Positions 46,541-56,176 of a DNA stretch of 64,000 nt are shown here, piece by piece (the first letter of the stretch is position 1; every line of letters starts with the position of its first letter). The position numbers and the translations under genes are program-made. Origin of the DNA: Acinetobacter calcoaceticus (GTDB taxonomy: Bacteria > Pseudomonadota > Gammaproteobacteria > Pseudomonadales > Moraxellaceae); contig NZ_JADVKT010000006.1 of the NCBI RefSeq assembly GCF_016508255.1, positions 186,001 to 250,000 of the forward strand. The letters are read 5' to 3'. The notes below the pieces were generated by a model. It saw only the letters and a program-made list of their open reading frames with translations. It was not told the origin of the DNA and searched no databases.

Positions 46541-47074
46541 TTATGCGCTCCGCTTGAAGTAAGACTTGGCTACTTTTAAATAAATATTGGCAGCTTCGTT
46601 AAATTTTTCTTTTAGGGTGAGTTCGGTTGGATATTCTTTAACTGCGAGTGATGCTACCAATTTTGGTAAAATAAGAGATTCCATTCTATTTAAGCAACGA
46701 ACAAAGCGAATCCCTGCTGATACATCTCCATCTGCAATCATACGGTCATGAGCATATGCTTGAGCTGTACTTTCCTGAAAAGAGAAAACCAAAAATGCAT
46801 GAGTTACATGCTTAAAGGTAATAGTTAAGTCTGGTTTTTTTTCAGGTCTTTTAAGTAGCTCTAATTGCTTATCTTCTGTCACTCGTGCAAAAAATGCTGG
46901 TCCATTCGGAAAAACATTCATTGAAATTACAAAGTGAACTGGAAATTTAGAGATTTCCTCTTGTATTTCATTATCTACCTGACTTGCCATGACTAAGCCA
47001 CGTCCGATGACATCCATCATAAGCTTAACGTAGGCAAGTTGCAGAGTGGGCTTTACAGCTTTTGTCGAAATCAC
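46541..47074 (-). CDS. SCP2-like lipid-carrier domain protein (tentative)
   Basis: The 177-residue protein has a helical start and a central domain (NVFPNGPAFFARVTEDKQLELLKRPEKKPDLTITFKHVTHAF, shown in part) that resembles SCP2/UbiJ-type lipid-binding domains, including the characteristic PDLTI turn. No membrane segment or signal is visible. Its stop is separated by one base from the Fe-ADH start codon, so translation is probably coupled. Family assignment is by pattern only. Confidence 0.6.
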   Translation of the reverse strand: MISTKAVKPTLQLAYVKLMMDVIGRGLVMASQVDNEIQEEISKFPVHFVISMNVFPNGPAFFARVTEDKQLELLKRPEKKPDLTITFKHVTHAFLVFSFQESTAQAYAHDRMIADGDVSAGIRFVRCLNRMESLILPKLVASLAVKEYPTELTLKEKFNEAANIYLKVAKSYFKRSA

Positions 47075-47154
47075 TTGCTATCCCTTCTTAAAATTATGTA
47101 AAAGCAATTTTAGAGTATTTACTCTAATCTATTTTTATTCCATCTTAAAGTCAT

Positions 47155-47811
47155 TTATTCAAATCTGACTTTAAGGTCATTAAAGTGACCAGAGGCCTTA
47201 ATATACTCAATAAAGTCCTGACAAAGTTGGCCAAATGATGGATAAGGAGTCACTAAATCTTGTATGCGTACCATTTCTAAGCCTGCATAGCCGCAAGGAT
47301 TGATGGTCTGGAATCCATCTAATGCACAATCTAGATTGAGTGCTAATCCATGGTAACTACGGCCACGACGAATTTTAAAGCCTAAGGAACCAATCTTACG
47401 ACCATCTACATATACACCAGGTGCATCGGGCTTGGCGTAAGCTTCAATTCCATATTTTTTTAAAATATCTATCATAAATTGTTCAGCAAAACTGACCAAT
47501 GTACGTACGTTCCATTTTAGCCGATTAAGATCAAACATGAAGTAAGCCACAAATTGCCCTGGTCCATGCCAAGTCACTTGCCCGCCGCGGTCAGTTTGAA
47601 CGACCGGAATGTCCGATGAAATGAGAATGTGTTCTGGTTTGCCAGCTTGGCCTTGTGTTAAGACATTATGATGTTGAAGTAACCATAACTCATCAGGCGT
47701 ATCTTGATCACGCTCGTTTGTTAAGAGTTTCATGGTTTCAAATTTGCTTTGATAATCTTGTAAATCGTTCCATTGCCGAATGATCAAGTTGGGTTTATCA
47801 AGGCTCATCAC
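47155..47811 (-). CDS. lipB: Octanoyltransferase LipB
   Basis: The 218-residue protein carries the LipB signature [20 protein letters not shown], the catalytic Lys in [14 protein letters not shown], and the catalytic Cys in [12 protein letters not shown]. It transfers octanoyl from ACP to lipoyl domains, such as the one in sucB in this same window. It lies downstream of ybeD, as in other gammaproteobacteria, but a terminator separates the two. lipA is not visible nearby. Confidence 0.95.
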   Translation of the reverse strand: MMSLDKPNLIIRQWNDLQDYQSKFETMKLLTNERDQDTPDELWLLQHHNVLTQGQAGKPEHILISSDIPVVQTDRGGQVTWHGPGQFVAYFMFDLNRLKWNVRTLVSFAEQFMIDILKKYGIEAYAKPDAPGVYVDGRKIGSLGFKIRRGRSYHGLALNLDCALDGFQTINPCGYAGLEMVRIQDLVTPYPSFGQLCQDFIEYIKASGHFNDLKVRFE

Positions 47812-47960
47812 AAGATATTCCTATAAGTTGGTTTATGCGGTGCCCAGTTAATATCTGCAAGATAGAAGCCGAAAACTTCGTAATTTTAAAGGATTTTATA
47901 AGAGGAATTCTAAATATTTGTATGGTTTTTTCGAAGGTGGTTGGCTTAGAAATTTCCAAA

Positions 47961-47997
47961 AAAATACCACAGTAAGAATGTCTGACTGTGGTATTGA
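47961..47997 (-). terminator. Terminator downstream of ybeD
   Basis: An 11-bp stem, AATACCACAGT (47963-47973) and ACTGTGGTATT (47985-47995), has an 11-base loop. On the minus strand it is followed by a T7 run, 18 bp past the ybeD stop. Confidence 0.8.
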
Positions 47998-48012
47998 TTG
48001 AAGAACTTAAAA

Positions 48013-48300
48013 TTAAAGCGCAGTTCTGATCTGCGGACAAGCAGCCAAGTCAGCATAAAGTGCATGAACTTGTTCTAATTCTTCAAAGCGTAATTGTGCT
48101 GTTAAAGAATGATACTTGCCGGTGCGAGATTCTTGAACTTTTAGTGTTGAGTGGTCGAAGTCTGGAAAATGTTTTACCAAAATATCAACTACAGCAACAC
48201 GTAATTCTTCACCCGCATCGCCAATAAGTTTAATTGGATAATCCATCGGAAATACCCAAAGATGTTCTTGTAGTTCGCGAGATGGAGTGCGGTCTAACAT
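48013..48300 (-). CDS. ybeD: YbeD/DUF493 family protein
   Basis: The 95-residue protein has the ferredoxin-like YbeD pattern: LWVFPMDYPIKLIGDAGEEL, KVQESRTGKYHSLTAQLRF and EQVHALYADLAACPQIRTAL. Length and position beside lipB match E. coli ybeD. Function is uncertain; a regulatory or lipoate-related role has been suggested from context only. Confidence 0.88.
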   Translation of the reverse strand: MLDRTPSRELQEHLWVFPMDYPIKLIGDAGEELRVAVVDILVKHFPDFDHSTLKVQESRTGKYHSLTAQLRFEELEQVHALYADLAACPQIRTAL

Positions 48301-48318
48301 AAGTTACCTCATGATTTG

Positions 48319-48345
48319 AAACGCCTGCATTATCGCAGGCGTTTA
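48319..48345 (-). terminator. Terminator of rpoD
   Basis: A 10-bp stem, AAACGCCTGC (48319-48328) and GCAGGCGTTT (48335-48344), has a 6-base loop in the gap between rpoD and ybeD. The T-run is short, so some read-through into ybeD is possible. Confidence 0.6.
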
Positions 48346-48397
48346 TAGCTCTTTCTATTAAATGGGGCTTGGTTTTGAAATTTCAAGCTTTCAAAAC

Positions 48398-50281
48398 TTA
48401 GTCATTTTCCAAGAAAGAACGTAAGTGTTCAGAACGAGAAGGGTGGCGCAATTTACGCAACGCCTTCGCTTCAATCTGACGAATACGTTCACGTGTTACG
48501 TCAAACTGCTTGCCCACTTCTTCTAATGTGTGATCGGTTGGCATATCAATACCAAAACGCATCTTCAATACTTTTGCTTCACGTTCAGTTAAGTTTTCAA
48601 GTACTTCGCGTGTTGCTTCTTTTAAGCCTTCTGAAGTCGCAGCATCAATTGGAGAAGTGATGTTTTGATCTTCAATGAAATCACCAAGATGCGAATCTTC
48701 ATCATCACCAATAGGCGTTTCCATTGAAATCGGTTCTTTGGCAATTTTAAGTACCTTACGAACCTTAACTTCGTCCATTTCTAAACGTTCACCTAATTCT
48801 TCAGGTGTTGGTTCACGGCCCATTTCTTGTAACAATTGACGAGATACACGGTTGATCTTGTTAATCGTTTCAATCATATGCACAGGGATACGGATTGTAC
48901 GAGCCTGATCGGCAATCGAACGGGTAATCGCCTGACGAATCCACCAAGTTGCATAAGTCGAGAATTTATAACCACGACGATATTCAAACTTGTCTACAGC
49001 TTTCATCAAACCAATGTTCCCTTCTTGAATCAAGTCAAGGAACTGTAAACCACGGTTGGTGTATTTCTTCGCAATCGAAATTACCAAACGAAGGTTGGCT
49101 TCTACCATTTCTTTCTTAGCACGGCGTGCTTTTGCTTCGCCAATCGCCATACGCTTAGAAATATCTTTAATTTCAGCAACGCTTAAATTAAGTTCTTTCT
49201 CAATATCTGCAATCTTTTGCTGGAATGCTAAAACATCCGGACGAACCTTTTCTAAATGCGCCTTGATCTCAGCAGGAGCTTTAGCAATCTGTTCATCTAA
49301 CCAAGCTGGATTAGATTCTTGCTTAGGGAAAGAGGTACGGAATTGAGTACGATCCATACGGCCACGACGTACTGCATAACGCATAACTTCACGTTCGTTG
49401 GCACGAATTTGCTCATGTGTACCACGAATCATTTCAGAGATGATGTCAAATAAACGTGGGGTAAATTTAAACATCATAAACACAGTAGCTAAAGCTTCTA
49501 AAGCATCATCTGCTTCTGGGCTGTTACGACCATGTTTCTCAATAATAGCTTTGGTTTTAGTCCATGCTGCTTCAAGTTCATTAAAGCGAACTTTTGCAAC
49601 TTCAGGATCTGGACCAGACTCGCCTTCAGAATCATCATCGCTTTCAGACTCTTCATCTTCTTCATCGTCGTCAAGCTTAACTTCTTTTGCTGGTGTTGCT
49701 GGCGTTTCTTCTTCCTCAAGTTCTGTTTCTTCTTCTAGAACTTCAGGAATATCTTCGTCAGTTTCTGGGTCAAGATAGCCAGATAAAATATCGGCAAGGC
49801 GACGTTCGCCAGTCAAGAAATCATTATATTCTTTTAATACAACTTCAACAGCATTTGGCCAATACGCAATTGAATTAAGGACATCACGAATCCCTTCTTC
49901 AATACGTTTTGCAATGCTGATTTCACCTTCACGGGTTAACAGTTCAACTGTACCCATTTCACGCATGTACATACGTACAGGGTCTGTCGTACGTCCAGGC
50001 TCATTTTCAACCGATGCAAGTACGGCAGCAGCTTCTTCTTCAGCAACTTCATCGGCTGTGTCAGTTGACTCACCGAACATGGTATCGTCAGATTCAGGTG
50101 CACGCTCGTGTACAGGAATACCAACGTCTTGAAGCATTTGAATAATGTCTTCAATCTGTTCGCTTTCAGTAATCGAGTCCGGCAGATGATCGTTAACCTC
50201 AGCGTAAGTTAAGTAACCTTGTTCTTTGCCTCGGCTAATCAGAGCCGCTACTTGAGAAGTAGGGGAATGCATATCGCTCAT
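48398..50281 (-). CDS. rpoD: Primary sigma factor RpoD (sigma-70)
   Basis: The 627-residue protein contains region 1.1 ([21 protein letters not shown]), region 1.2 ([21 protein letters not shown]), and a very acidic non-conserved insert ([10 protein letters not shown]...[14 protein letters not shown]). Region 2 has [20 protein letters not shown]. Regions 3 and 4 follow, with the [24 protein letters not shown]. It directs RNA polymerase to housekeeping promoters. No dnaG or rpsU is present next to it in the window. Confidence 0.98.
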   Translation of the reverse strand: MSDMHSPTSQVAALISRGKEQGYLTYAEVNDHLPDSITESEQIEDIIQMLQDVGIPVHERAPESDDTMFGESTDTADEVAEEEAAAVLASVENEPGRTTDPVRMYMREMGTVELLTREGEISIAKRIEEGIRDVLNSIAYWPNAVEVVLKEYNDFLTGERRLADILSGYLDPETDEDIPEVLEEETELEEEETPATPAKEVKLDDDEEDEESESDDDSEGESGPDPEVAKVRFNELEAAWTKTKAIIEKHGRNSPEADDALEALATVFMMFKFTPRLFDIISEMIRGTHEQIRANEREVMRYAVRRGRMDRTQFRTSFPKQESNPAWLDEQIAKAPAEIKAHLEKVRPDVLAFQQKIADIEKELNLSVAEIKDISKRMAIGEAKARRAKKEMVEANLRLVISIAKKYTNRGLQFLDLIQEGNIGLMKAVDKFEYRRGYKFSTYATWWIRQAITRSIADQARTIRIPVHMIETINKINRVSRQLLQEMGREPTPEELGERLEMDEVKVRKVLKIAKEPISMETPIGDDEDSHLGDFIEDQNITSPIDAATSEGLKEATREVLENLTEREAKVLKMRFGIDMPTDHTLEEVGKQFDVTRERIRQIEAKALRKLRHPSRSEHLRSFLEND

Positions 50282-50639
50282 CTTTGCTTACTCTTCGTTG
50301 AATCTGTGGCAGTGAAAAACCGTGCATGATAGCACAATTTGCTTGAAATGTTTTGGCTTTGATCGGTAACCGTTAAATAAAAAATATCTTTGAATTCACG
50401 TCTGTTTTTTGAATATTGGGCTAAAATCATTTTTTTCAAGCTTAAATCATCGAAAAGATCATAGAATTTTTTCTTGATCAAAAAAATAGTTCAGTTTTAT
50501 AAATACACAATTTTTCGGGTGAAAAAAAGTACAAATATGCAGTTTAATGAAAAAAATATAAATAAAACTTGACATGATTCTGTAAGAGAGATAAATAGCG
50601 CCTAGACCCATTCACATTTTTTCATTAGAGGTAGTTTTA
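50282..50639. promoter_or_regulatory. Divergent promoter region between rpoD and the acidic-protein gene
   Basis: These 358 bp contain a good rightward candidate, TTGACA (50569-50574) with TAAATA 17 bp later (50592-50597), about 43 bp before GTG 50640. Leftward rpoD promoters must lie here but I cannot pick one. Long A/T runs dominate; no gene is visible. Confidence 0.45.
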
Positions 50640-50846
50640 GTGTCTTCTACAGATTTTGAACTAGATGATAACTACGGTGATGATGATGATGTCGGTTTTG
50701 ATGAGTCATCAGGCAAAATCACTGCGAAAGAATCATTAGAAAAACGTAGATTAATCGATGATCTATTAGCTCAACGCCGTTTAGAGCGTGAGTTGAAAGA
50801 TTTTGATTATGATTTAGACGATGATGATCTTGATGATGAAGACTAA
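50640..50846 (+). CDS. PA3496-family small acidic protein
   Basis: GTG 50640 with GAGG upstream gives 68 residues. The protein is extremely acidic at both ends (DDNYGDDDDVGFDE; DYDLDDDDLDDED) around a basic helical core, ESLEKRRLIDDLLAQRRLEREL. This resembles PA3496-family proteins, described as putative envelope-integrity factors. It is followed by the UPF0149 gene 74 bp later on the same strand. Confidence 0.75.
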   Translation: MSSTDFELDDNYGDDDDVGFDESSGKITAKESLEKRRLIDDLLAQRRLERELKDFDYDLDDDDLDDED

Positions 50847-50920
50847 TCAAATCTGAATAGGGCATCGTCAGCTTAAATGCTATGCTATCGTAGATTTCTT
50901 TTTTATAGTCAGGTAACACA

Positions 50921-51445
50921 ATGAGTGCGTTAGATTTAGACCAATTAAGTGAATATCTAGATGGAGACCACAATGAGTATGGTCTAGATTTCGCTGCAAC
51001 TCATGGTTTTCTGTGTGCAATTGCAGTAGGCCCTCAGTTTGACCGTTGGTTAGATGAGCTATTTGATAATAACCATAAGAAGGTTCCTGCTGAAATTATT
51101 CAGCAAATCAAGGCGTGGTTAGAGTCAATTCGACAAGATTTAGCAAATGAAAATGGAATTGCATTTCCATTTGAAGTTGAAGAAGCTGATGTTGAATCTA
51201 GCTTAGGCGACTGGAGTGTGGGATTTGTTGATGCAATGTTCTTAAATGAAGAGGCATGGTTTGCTCCTGAACATGAAGAACAGTTAATTGATTTAACTTT
51301 ACCAATGATGGTATTTAGTGGAATTGATGAAGAAGATCCACAGATGGAATCTTTCCGTCGCAATGGACAGCTAATGGATGAACTGGCAGAAGAAATTCCA
51401 GATAATTTGAATGAATTATACTTGATGTATCATACGCCAAATTAA
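50921..51445 (+). CDS. UPF0149/YecA-YgfB family protein
   Basis: The 174-residue protein is all-helical and acidic. The family pattern is visible: GLDFAATHGFLCAIAVGPQ, W.SVGFVDAMF, and a C-terminal DNLNELYLMYH. It lacks the C-terminal SEC-C zinc motif that some YecA proteins carry. E. coli and Pseudomonas YgfB-type proteins have regulatory roles; this one's role is not known. Start ATG 50921. Confidence 0.85.
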   Translation: MSALDLDQLSEYLDGDHNEYGLDFAATHGFLCAIAVGPQFDRWLDELFDNNHKKVPAEIIQQIKAWLESIRQDLANENGIAFPFEVEEADVESSLGDWSVGFVDAMFLNEEAWFAPEHEEQLIDLTLPMMVFSGIDEEDPQMESFRRNGQLMDELAEEIPDNLNELYLMYHTPN

Positions 51446-51465
51446 GCTTTAAAAAAATTAAATAA

Positions 51466-51493
51466 ATAACGTCCTTTCTAGGGCGTTTTTTAT
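51466..51493 (+). terminator. Terminator of the UPF0149 gene
   Basis: A 7-bp stem with one G-U pair, AACGTCC (51468-51474) and GGGCGTT (51481-51487), is followed by a T-run. Confidence 0.65.
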
Positions 51494-51521
51494 TGTAATA
51501 AATTTAATTTTATAAAGATAA

Positions 51522-51551
51522 AAAAGGCACTTAGAAATCTAAGTGCCTTTT
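51522..51551 (-). terminator. Terminator of trhO
   Basis: A 13-bp stem, AAAAGGCACTTAG and CTAAGTGCCTTTT, has a 4-base loop just past the trhO stop on the minus strand. Confidence 0.82.
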
Positions 51552-51570
51552 GAAAACTGGTTATAGTGAC

Positions 51571-52503
51571 TTATAATCGTTTGCGCTTTGCCGCTGCAAT
51601 TTGTGACTGGCGCATACGGAAGCCAGCTTTTTGTTTTTCAGTCGTTTTGTCGATGCAATACACGCAAGAAACACCATGTTCATAACTTGTTAAAGCAGAC
51701 TCTTCTGGCGTTAATGGCCAACCACAAGCATGACATTTAATATTTACGCCTTCTTCAACACCGTGAGTTACAGCAGTCCGGCCATCAAAAACAAAACATT
51801 CACCTTCCCATAAACTTTCCTCGGCAGGTGTTTCTTCTAAATATTTAAGGATGCCGCCTTTGAGGTGATAAACCTCTTGGAAGCCTTCTTGAAGAAGTAA
51901 AGAAGTTGATTTTTCACAGCGAATACCGCCTGTACAGAACATCGCAATTTTTTTGTCTTTATGCTGCTCTAGCTCTTTTTTAACATATTCTGGAAACTCG
52001 CGGAATGTCTCAGTTTTAGGGTCGATTGCACCTTTGAAAGTACCCGCCTTATATTCATAGTCATTACGCGTATCAATTAAAATTACATCATCACGTGCAA
52101 TTAAATCATTCCATTCTTTTGGATCGAGATAGTGACCCACTAAATCGCGGGGTTTAACCTCAACACCTAAAGTCACAATCTCTTCTTTAAGTTTAATTTT
52201 CATTTTACGGAAAGGCTTGTCAGAACTATGGGATTCTTTGTATTCCATAGAGGCAAAACCTTCATTGAGTAAAAATTGATAGAGACTATCAATTGCTACG
52301 CGGTCGCCAGCAACAGTACCATTAATTCCTTCACCTGCTACAATCAGAGTTCCACAAAGGTTAATTGTTTTCACTAAGTCTAATAAGCGTTGTTGAAGAT
52401 CGGCAGGATCTTGAACTTCTTTAAATTGATATAGTGCTGCAACAACCCAATCTGCGGTCGCTTGCTGTTCTACAGGTGCAAGCTGTTCTACAGTAGCGTT
52501 CAT
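51571..52503 (-). CDS. trhO: Oxygen-dependent tRNA uridine(34) hydroxylase TrhO (YceA)
   Basis: ATG 52503 gives 310 residues; GGAG lies just upstream, inside an in-frame TTG extension. Visible are an N-terminal ferredoxin-like domain (FKEVQDPADLQQRLLDL), a rhodanese domain with active-site loop FCTGGIRCEKST, and a C-terminal Cys-rich zinc-like motif (CHACGWPL...CVYC). It hydroxylates U34 of tRNAs on the way to 5-carboxymethoxyuridine. Monocistronic. Confidence 0.93.
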   Translation of the reverse strand: MNATVEQLAPVEQQATADWVVAALYQFKEVQDPADLQQRLLDLVKTINLCGTLIVAGEGINGTVAGDRVAIDSLYQFLLNEGFASMEYKESHSSDKPFRKMKIKLKEEIVTLGVEVKPRDLVGHYLDPKEWNDLIARDDVILIDTRNDYEYKAGTFKGAIDPKTETFREFPEYVKKELEQHKDKKIAMFCTGGIRCEKSTSLLLQEGFQEVYHLKGGILKYLEETPAEESLWEGECFVFDGRTAVTHGVEEGVNIKCHACGWPLTPEESALTSYEHGVSCVYCIDKTTEKQKAGFRMRQSQIAAAKRKRL

Positions 52504-52614
52504 GGAAAACTCCAAATGTATTAAGATAGAAATTTAAGGCGCACATTTTAGCGCGAAAATTTGTAATAAGCGAGAAAACCATAAAAAGTATATGGTTTAT
52601 TTAAGGAGTCTGTT

Positions 52615-53100
52615 TTGAGTAGTGATCATCGAACGCTCTCTCTCACCCCATGTGCAGGGCGTTGTTCAACAGTTTTTGGTGATCAGGTTTGCCGTGGTTG
52701 TCGTCGTTTTAACCATGAGGTGATTCAATGGAATACTTATACAGCAGAACAACGTTTGGCTGTATGGAAGCGTTTAGATGATCAATTGAATCAAATTCTA
52801 GTACCTATGTTGCCTCATGCAAATTTGCAGCATGTAGAAGGTTTTATTTTAAGTAAACGTGTTCGGTTGATGGAAGGAGCGAGCAAAGGTCGCAAACTTT
52901 ATCATGCCTTGAAAATATGTGAGAAAAATAAGCATCTGGCAACAGAAAGTGGTTTAGGTATTTCAGAGTCTCAAGTTAAAATAATATGGGTTGAATTTGA
53001 AAGGCGCGTTTTAGCTTTGGCTAAAGCGAGTTATGAGTTGGCTTGGCTCCGAGCTGATGGAATTAGTCATCACTTATTAAGTGTGTTTGACGAAGAATAA
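52615..53100 (+). CDS. DUF1289-domain protein
   Basis: TTG 52615 with AAGGAG at 52603-52608 (6-base spacing) gives 161 residues. The N-terminal DUF1289 zinc-ribbon-like motif PCAGRCSTVFGDQVCRGCRR is clear, with four Cys. It is followed by FNHEVIQWNTYTAEQRLAVW. The C-terminal 80 residues are helical and longer than in minimal DUF1289 proteins. Function is unknown. TTG is the only start that includes the full Cys motif with a good ribosome-binding site. Confidence 0.8.
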   Translation: MSSDHRTLSLTPCAGRCSTVFGDQVCRGCRRFNHEVIQWNTYTAEQRLAVWKRLDDQLNQILVPMLPHANLQHVEGFILSKRVRLMEGASKGRKLYHALKICEKNKHLATESGLGISESQVKIIWVEFERRVLALAKASYELAWLRADGISHHLLSVFDEE

Positions 53101-53130
53101 GTTTGTAGATTGAATTGAATATACCTCAAT

Positions 53131-53160
53131 AAAAAAGCTGCCAGAAGGCAGCTTTTTTTC
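53131..53160. terminator. Terminator between the DUF1289 gene and gltA
   Basis: A 12-bp stem, AAAAAAGCTGCC and GGCAGCTTTTTT, with loop AGAA is placed to serve both convergent genes. Confidence 0.85.
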
Positions 53161-53179
53161 ATTAATTTTCTTTCGAATA

Positions 53180-54454
53180 TTAACGTTTGATATCACGCTG
53201 AGTCGGACCAGTATAAAGCTGGCGAGGACGACCGATTTTGTATGGTGCACTGTGCATTTCTAACCAGTGGCTGATCCAGCCAACTGTACGTGCAAGAGCA
53301 AAGATTACCGTAAACATTTCTGTTGGGATACCAATCGCTTTAAGGATGATACCTGAGTAGAAGTCTACGTTAGGGTAAAGTTTACGTTCAACGAAGTACG
53401 GGTCGTTCAATGCAATGCGTTCAAGTTCCATAGCAAGCGCTAATTGAGGATCATTGATATTTAATGCCTCAAGAACTTCGTCACAAGTTTGTTTCATGAC
53501 TTTAGCACGTGGGTCGAAGTTTTTGTACACACGGTGACCGAAGCCCATGAGTTTAACTTCTTTACGTTTTACTTTTTCCATGAACTCGGCAACGTTTTCT
53601 ACACTACCGATTTCATCAAGCATTTTAAGCACTGCTTCGTTTGCACCACCGTGAGCAGGTCCCCAAAGTGCAGAAATACCTGAAGAGATACATGCGTATG
53701 GGTTTGCACCAGTAGAACCAGCAAGACGTACTGTAGACGTAGAAGCATTTTGTTCGTGATCAGCATGAAGCGTAAAGATACGGTCCATTGCGCGAGCAAG
53801 AACAGGATTTACTTTGTAATCACGGTCAGCAGGGGTAGCAAACATCATATGTAAGAAGTTTTCCGCGTAATTTAAGTCATTACGTGGATAGATGAATGGT
53901 TGACCTACTGTGTATTTGTAACTCCAAGCAGCAAGTGTTGGAATTTTTGCAATTAGACGAATCGCAGTGATCTCACGGTGATTGATGTCTTCAATGTCAA
54001 GGTTGTTGTGATAGAACGCAGATAATGCACCAACAACACCAACCATGATTGCCATAGGGTGAGCATCGCGACGGAAACCATTGAAGAAACGGCTAACTTG
54101 GTCGTGAACCATAGTATGAGCACGAACTTTGGCATCAAATTCTGTTTTTTGTTCAGCAGTTGGGAGCTCGCCATTTAATAATAAATAACAAGTTTCAAGA
54201 TAGTCTGCTTGAGTCGCTAACTGATCAATTGGGTAACCGCGGTGTAATAAAATACCTTTGTCACCATCAATGAACGTAATTTTAGACTCGCATGCAGCTG
54301 TCGCCATAAAACCAGGATCGAAAGTAAAATGACCTTCTTTCAATATGCTGCTGACATCAATTACATCTGGACCTAAAGTGCCACTGTAGATTGGTAATCC
54401 AATTTCTTTGCCATCAAGATGTAATACGGCTTTTTTGCCATTTGCTTCAGACAT
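53180..54454 (-). CDS. gltA: Citrate synthase (type II)
   Basis: The 424-residue protein has catalytic His and Asp in [31 protein letters not shown] (shown in part), [10 protein letters not shown], and [16 protein letters not shown]. The N-terminal extension fits the hexameric, NADH-sensitive gammaproteobacterial type. It condenses oxaloacetate and acetyl-CoA. It is divergent from sdhCDAB. An AGGAGATC ribosome-binding site precedes ATG 54454. Confidence 0.98.
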   Translation of the reverse strand: MSEANGKKAVLHLDGKEIGLPIYSGTLGPDVIDVSSILKEGHFTFDPGFMATAACESKITFIDGDKGILLHRGYPIDQLATQADYLETCYLLLNGELPTAEQKTEFDAKVRAHTMVHDQVSRFFNGFRRDAHPMAIMVGVVGALSAFYHNNLDIEDINHREITAIRLIAKIPTLAAWSYKYTVGQPFIYPRNDLNYAENFLHMMFATPADRDYKVNPVLARAMDRIFTLHADHEQNASTSTVRLAGSTGANPYACISSGISALWGPAHGGANEAVLKMLDEIGSVENVAEFMEKVKRKEVKLMGFGHRVYKNFDPRAKVMKQTCDEVLEALNINDPQLALAMELERIALNDPYFVERKLYPNVDFYSGIILKAIGIPTEMFTVIFALARTVGWISHWLEMHSAPYKIGRPRQLYTGPTQRDIKR

Positions 54455-55397
54455 TCAATAGATCTCCTGTCCTGGTGAATGTTGATCTGACCCGAAATCC
54501 TAATGTTCTCATGTGCGAATCAGACGGTGTCAAAATTTGCTATAAGATTAGTGAGTACTGAAATTTTGTCAATTATACTTATGGATAAAAAATGACGATC
54601 CCACAGAGAGTTAGTCATTCAGACCCGAGCAAAAAAAGTCAGTAAAATCACTGCATCGGGATCGTATAATAAGTCAATTCAACAAGAACGTGCAGAAAAA
54701 AAATGAAGGATGAGTACAATTGTAAGCAAATTTTTAAATTAAGATTAAAAATGACAAGTCGGTAGAAAATGCCAATCCAATTAAAAAAATCATAAAACTC
54801 ATGGTGTAATTTCAAATTGCTAATCAAAAAAAACTCTATTTTTATTGAGTTGTGACAAAGAATATTGCTGTTTTTTTAAGTTTAATTGTATAAAAAATAG
54901 CTAATTGAACTGCATTAAAATAATAAAAACTCTTATTTCTAGTAAAAATTGCTTTCTCCAATGTATTTTAGGTTGACTGATTTGGGTTGAATATAAGTAC
55001 GTTTACTTATTTGAATTGTAGCTTTTATTGAAAATATGAGGAGTTACTAACATTTTTCTATTTATATGATGAATTTATAACTTTATCTTTAGTCTAAAAC
55101 TTACTTATTTAAAAGAAATTTCAGAAAAAATGAAATTAAATAAAAAGTTATTTTAAACAATAACATGATGGAACTATGTATACCTTTTTAATAGGGTTAA
55201 TAGGGTGATATTATTGTGAATGATTCTTATTTAATTGTTTTTTGCTTAAATGGGAAAGTTGATTGTTTGTATTTTGATACTTCGCGTTTTATAATTCAGT
55301 GTCGTTTATAGGTTAGGCATGAGCTGTGCTTGCCTAACAATGCCAGCTTTCCTTGGAATTAATTCAACAAACTCCGGTCGGAGTTTCTACCTACAGG
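54455..55397. promoter_or_regulatory. Long gltA-sdhC divergent intergenic region
   Basis: About 940 bp of very AT-rich DNA has no convincing gene. A leftward gltA promoter candidate is TTGACA (54572-54567 on the minus strand), 16 bp, TAATCT. Rightward, sdhC has TTGTAT (55267-55272), 17 bp, TATAAT (55290-55295). An 8-bp inverted repeat, ACGATCCC (54595-54602) and GGGATCGT (54658-54665), lies in the middle. The rest, about 54670-55260, shows nothing I can name. Confidence 0.5.
55312..55386 (+). promoter_or_regulatory. Structured 5' leader of sdhCDAB
   Basis: Downstream of the TATAAT at 55290, the leader of roughly 95 nt can form two hairpins: GTTAGGCA (55312-55319) with TGCCTAAC (55331-55338), and AAACTCC (55369-55375) with GGAGTTT (55380-55386). 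The second lies 11 nt before the sdhC start. It may control translation or mRNA stability. Confidence 0.5.
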
Positions 55398-55799
55398 ATG
55401 CCCGCTGTGAAAAGCAACAGACCTGTCAATTTGTCCATGGGTCAGGTGTTAGCGGTAAATTTACGCTCACCCGTGGCTATTGCATCAATTTTACACCGTT
55501 TATCAGGTGTCATCGTTTTCTTATTAGTACCAGTTCTATTATGGATTTTAGATAAATCATTATCTTCACCAGAAGGATTTGACTACGTTAAAAATGTCGT
55601 GTTTGGAAATATCCTTGTACGTTTTATCGTTTGGGTATTTGTAGCCGGCTTATTATTCCACTTTATTGCTGGAGTGAAGCACTTACTTGCAGATTTAGGT
55701 TTTGCTGAAGAACTGCAAAGTGGTCGTATTGCAGCGACAATTTCATTGATCTTATCTGTGGTAGCCATTATCGCAGCCTTTGTATGGATTATGTTCTAA
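55398..55799 (+). CDS. sdhC: Succinate dehydrogenase cytochrome b556 subunit SdhC
   Basis: ATG 55398 gives 133 residues (MPAVKSNRPVNLSMGQVLAV), a typical SdhC start; TTG 55353 would add 15. Three membrane helices are visible, with heme/quinone-site motif SPVAIASILHRLSGV (Ser and Arg) and axial His in FHFIAGVKHLLAD. It anchors SDH in the inner membrane. Its stop overlaps the sdhD ATG (TAATG). Confidence 0.93.
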   Translation: MPAVKSNRPVNLSMGQVLAVNLRSPVAIASILHRLSGVIVFLLVPVLLWILDKSLSSPEGFDYVKNVVFGNILVRFIVWVFVAGLLFHFIAGVKHLLADLGFAEELQSGRIAATISLILSVVAIIAAFVWIMF

Positions 55800-56164
55800 T
55801 GAAAAGTGCTACAGGTTTAACTGGTTCAGGTTCTCGTGATTGGTTTATCCAGCGTGTAAGTGCGGTTGTACTAGCAGCCTATACTGTTGTTCTTTTGGGT
55901 TGGATTCTCTGCAAAGGCGGATTTGACTATCAACAATGGGCTGGTTTCATGATGACATTACCAATGAAGATTTTTTCTTTATTGGCAATTTTATCGCTTA
56001 TCGCACACGCATGGATTGGTATGTGGCAAGTTTTTACTGACTATGTCACTACTCGTCAAATGGGTCCTTCAGCGAAAGGTTTACGCCTTGTACTGACGAC
56101 GGCTGTCATTATTGCAGTGTTTGTGTACGCAATCTGGGGTATCCAGATTTTCTGGGCGAATTGA
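55799..56164 (+). CDS. sdhD: Succinate dehydrogenase membrane anchor SdhD
   Basis: ATG 55799 overlaps the sdhC stop and gives 121 residues. Three helices are present, with SGSRDWFIQRVSAVVLAAYT and HAWIGMWQVFTDYV (heme-side His, quinone-site Tyr-like position DYV). It forms the membrane pair with SdhC that binds ubiquinone. Confidence 0.93.
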   Translation: MKSATGLTGSGSRDWFIQRVSAVVLAAYTVVLLGWILCKGGFDYQQWAGFMMTLPMKIFSLLAILSLIAHAWIGMWQVFTDYVTTRQMGPSAKGLRLVLTTAVIIAVFVYAIWGIQIFWAN

Positions 56165-56176
56165 TAGGAAGACATC

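Noticed and set aside
49398..49778. A 126-codon frame antisense to rpoD, rich in serine
   Set aside because: It is the shadow of the acidic Glu/Asp codons of rpoD; no ribosome-binding site and no independent support.
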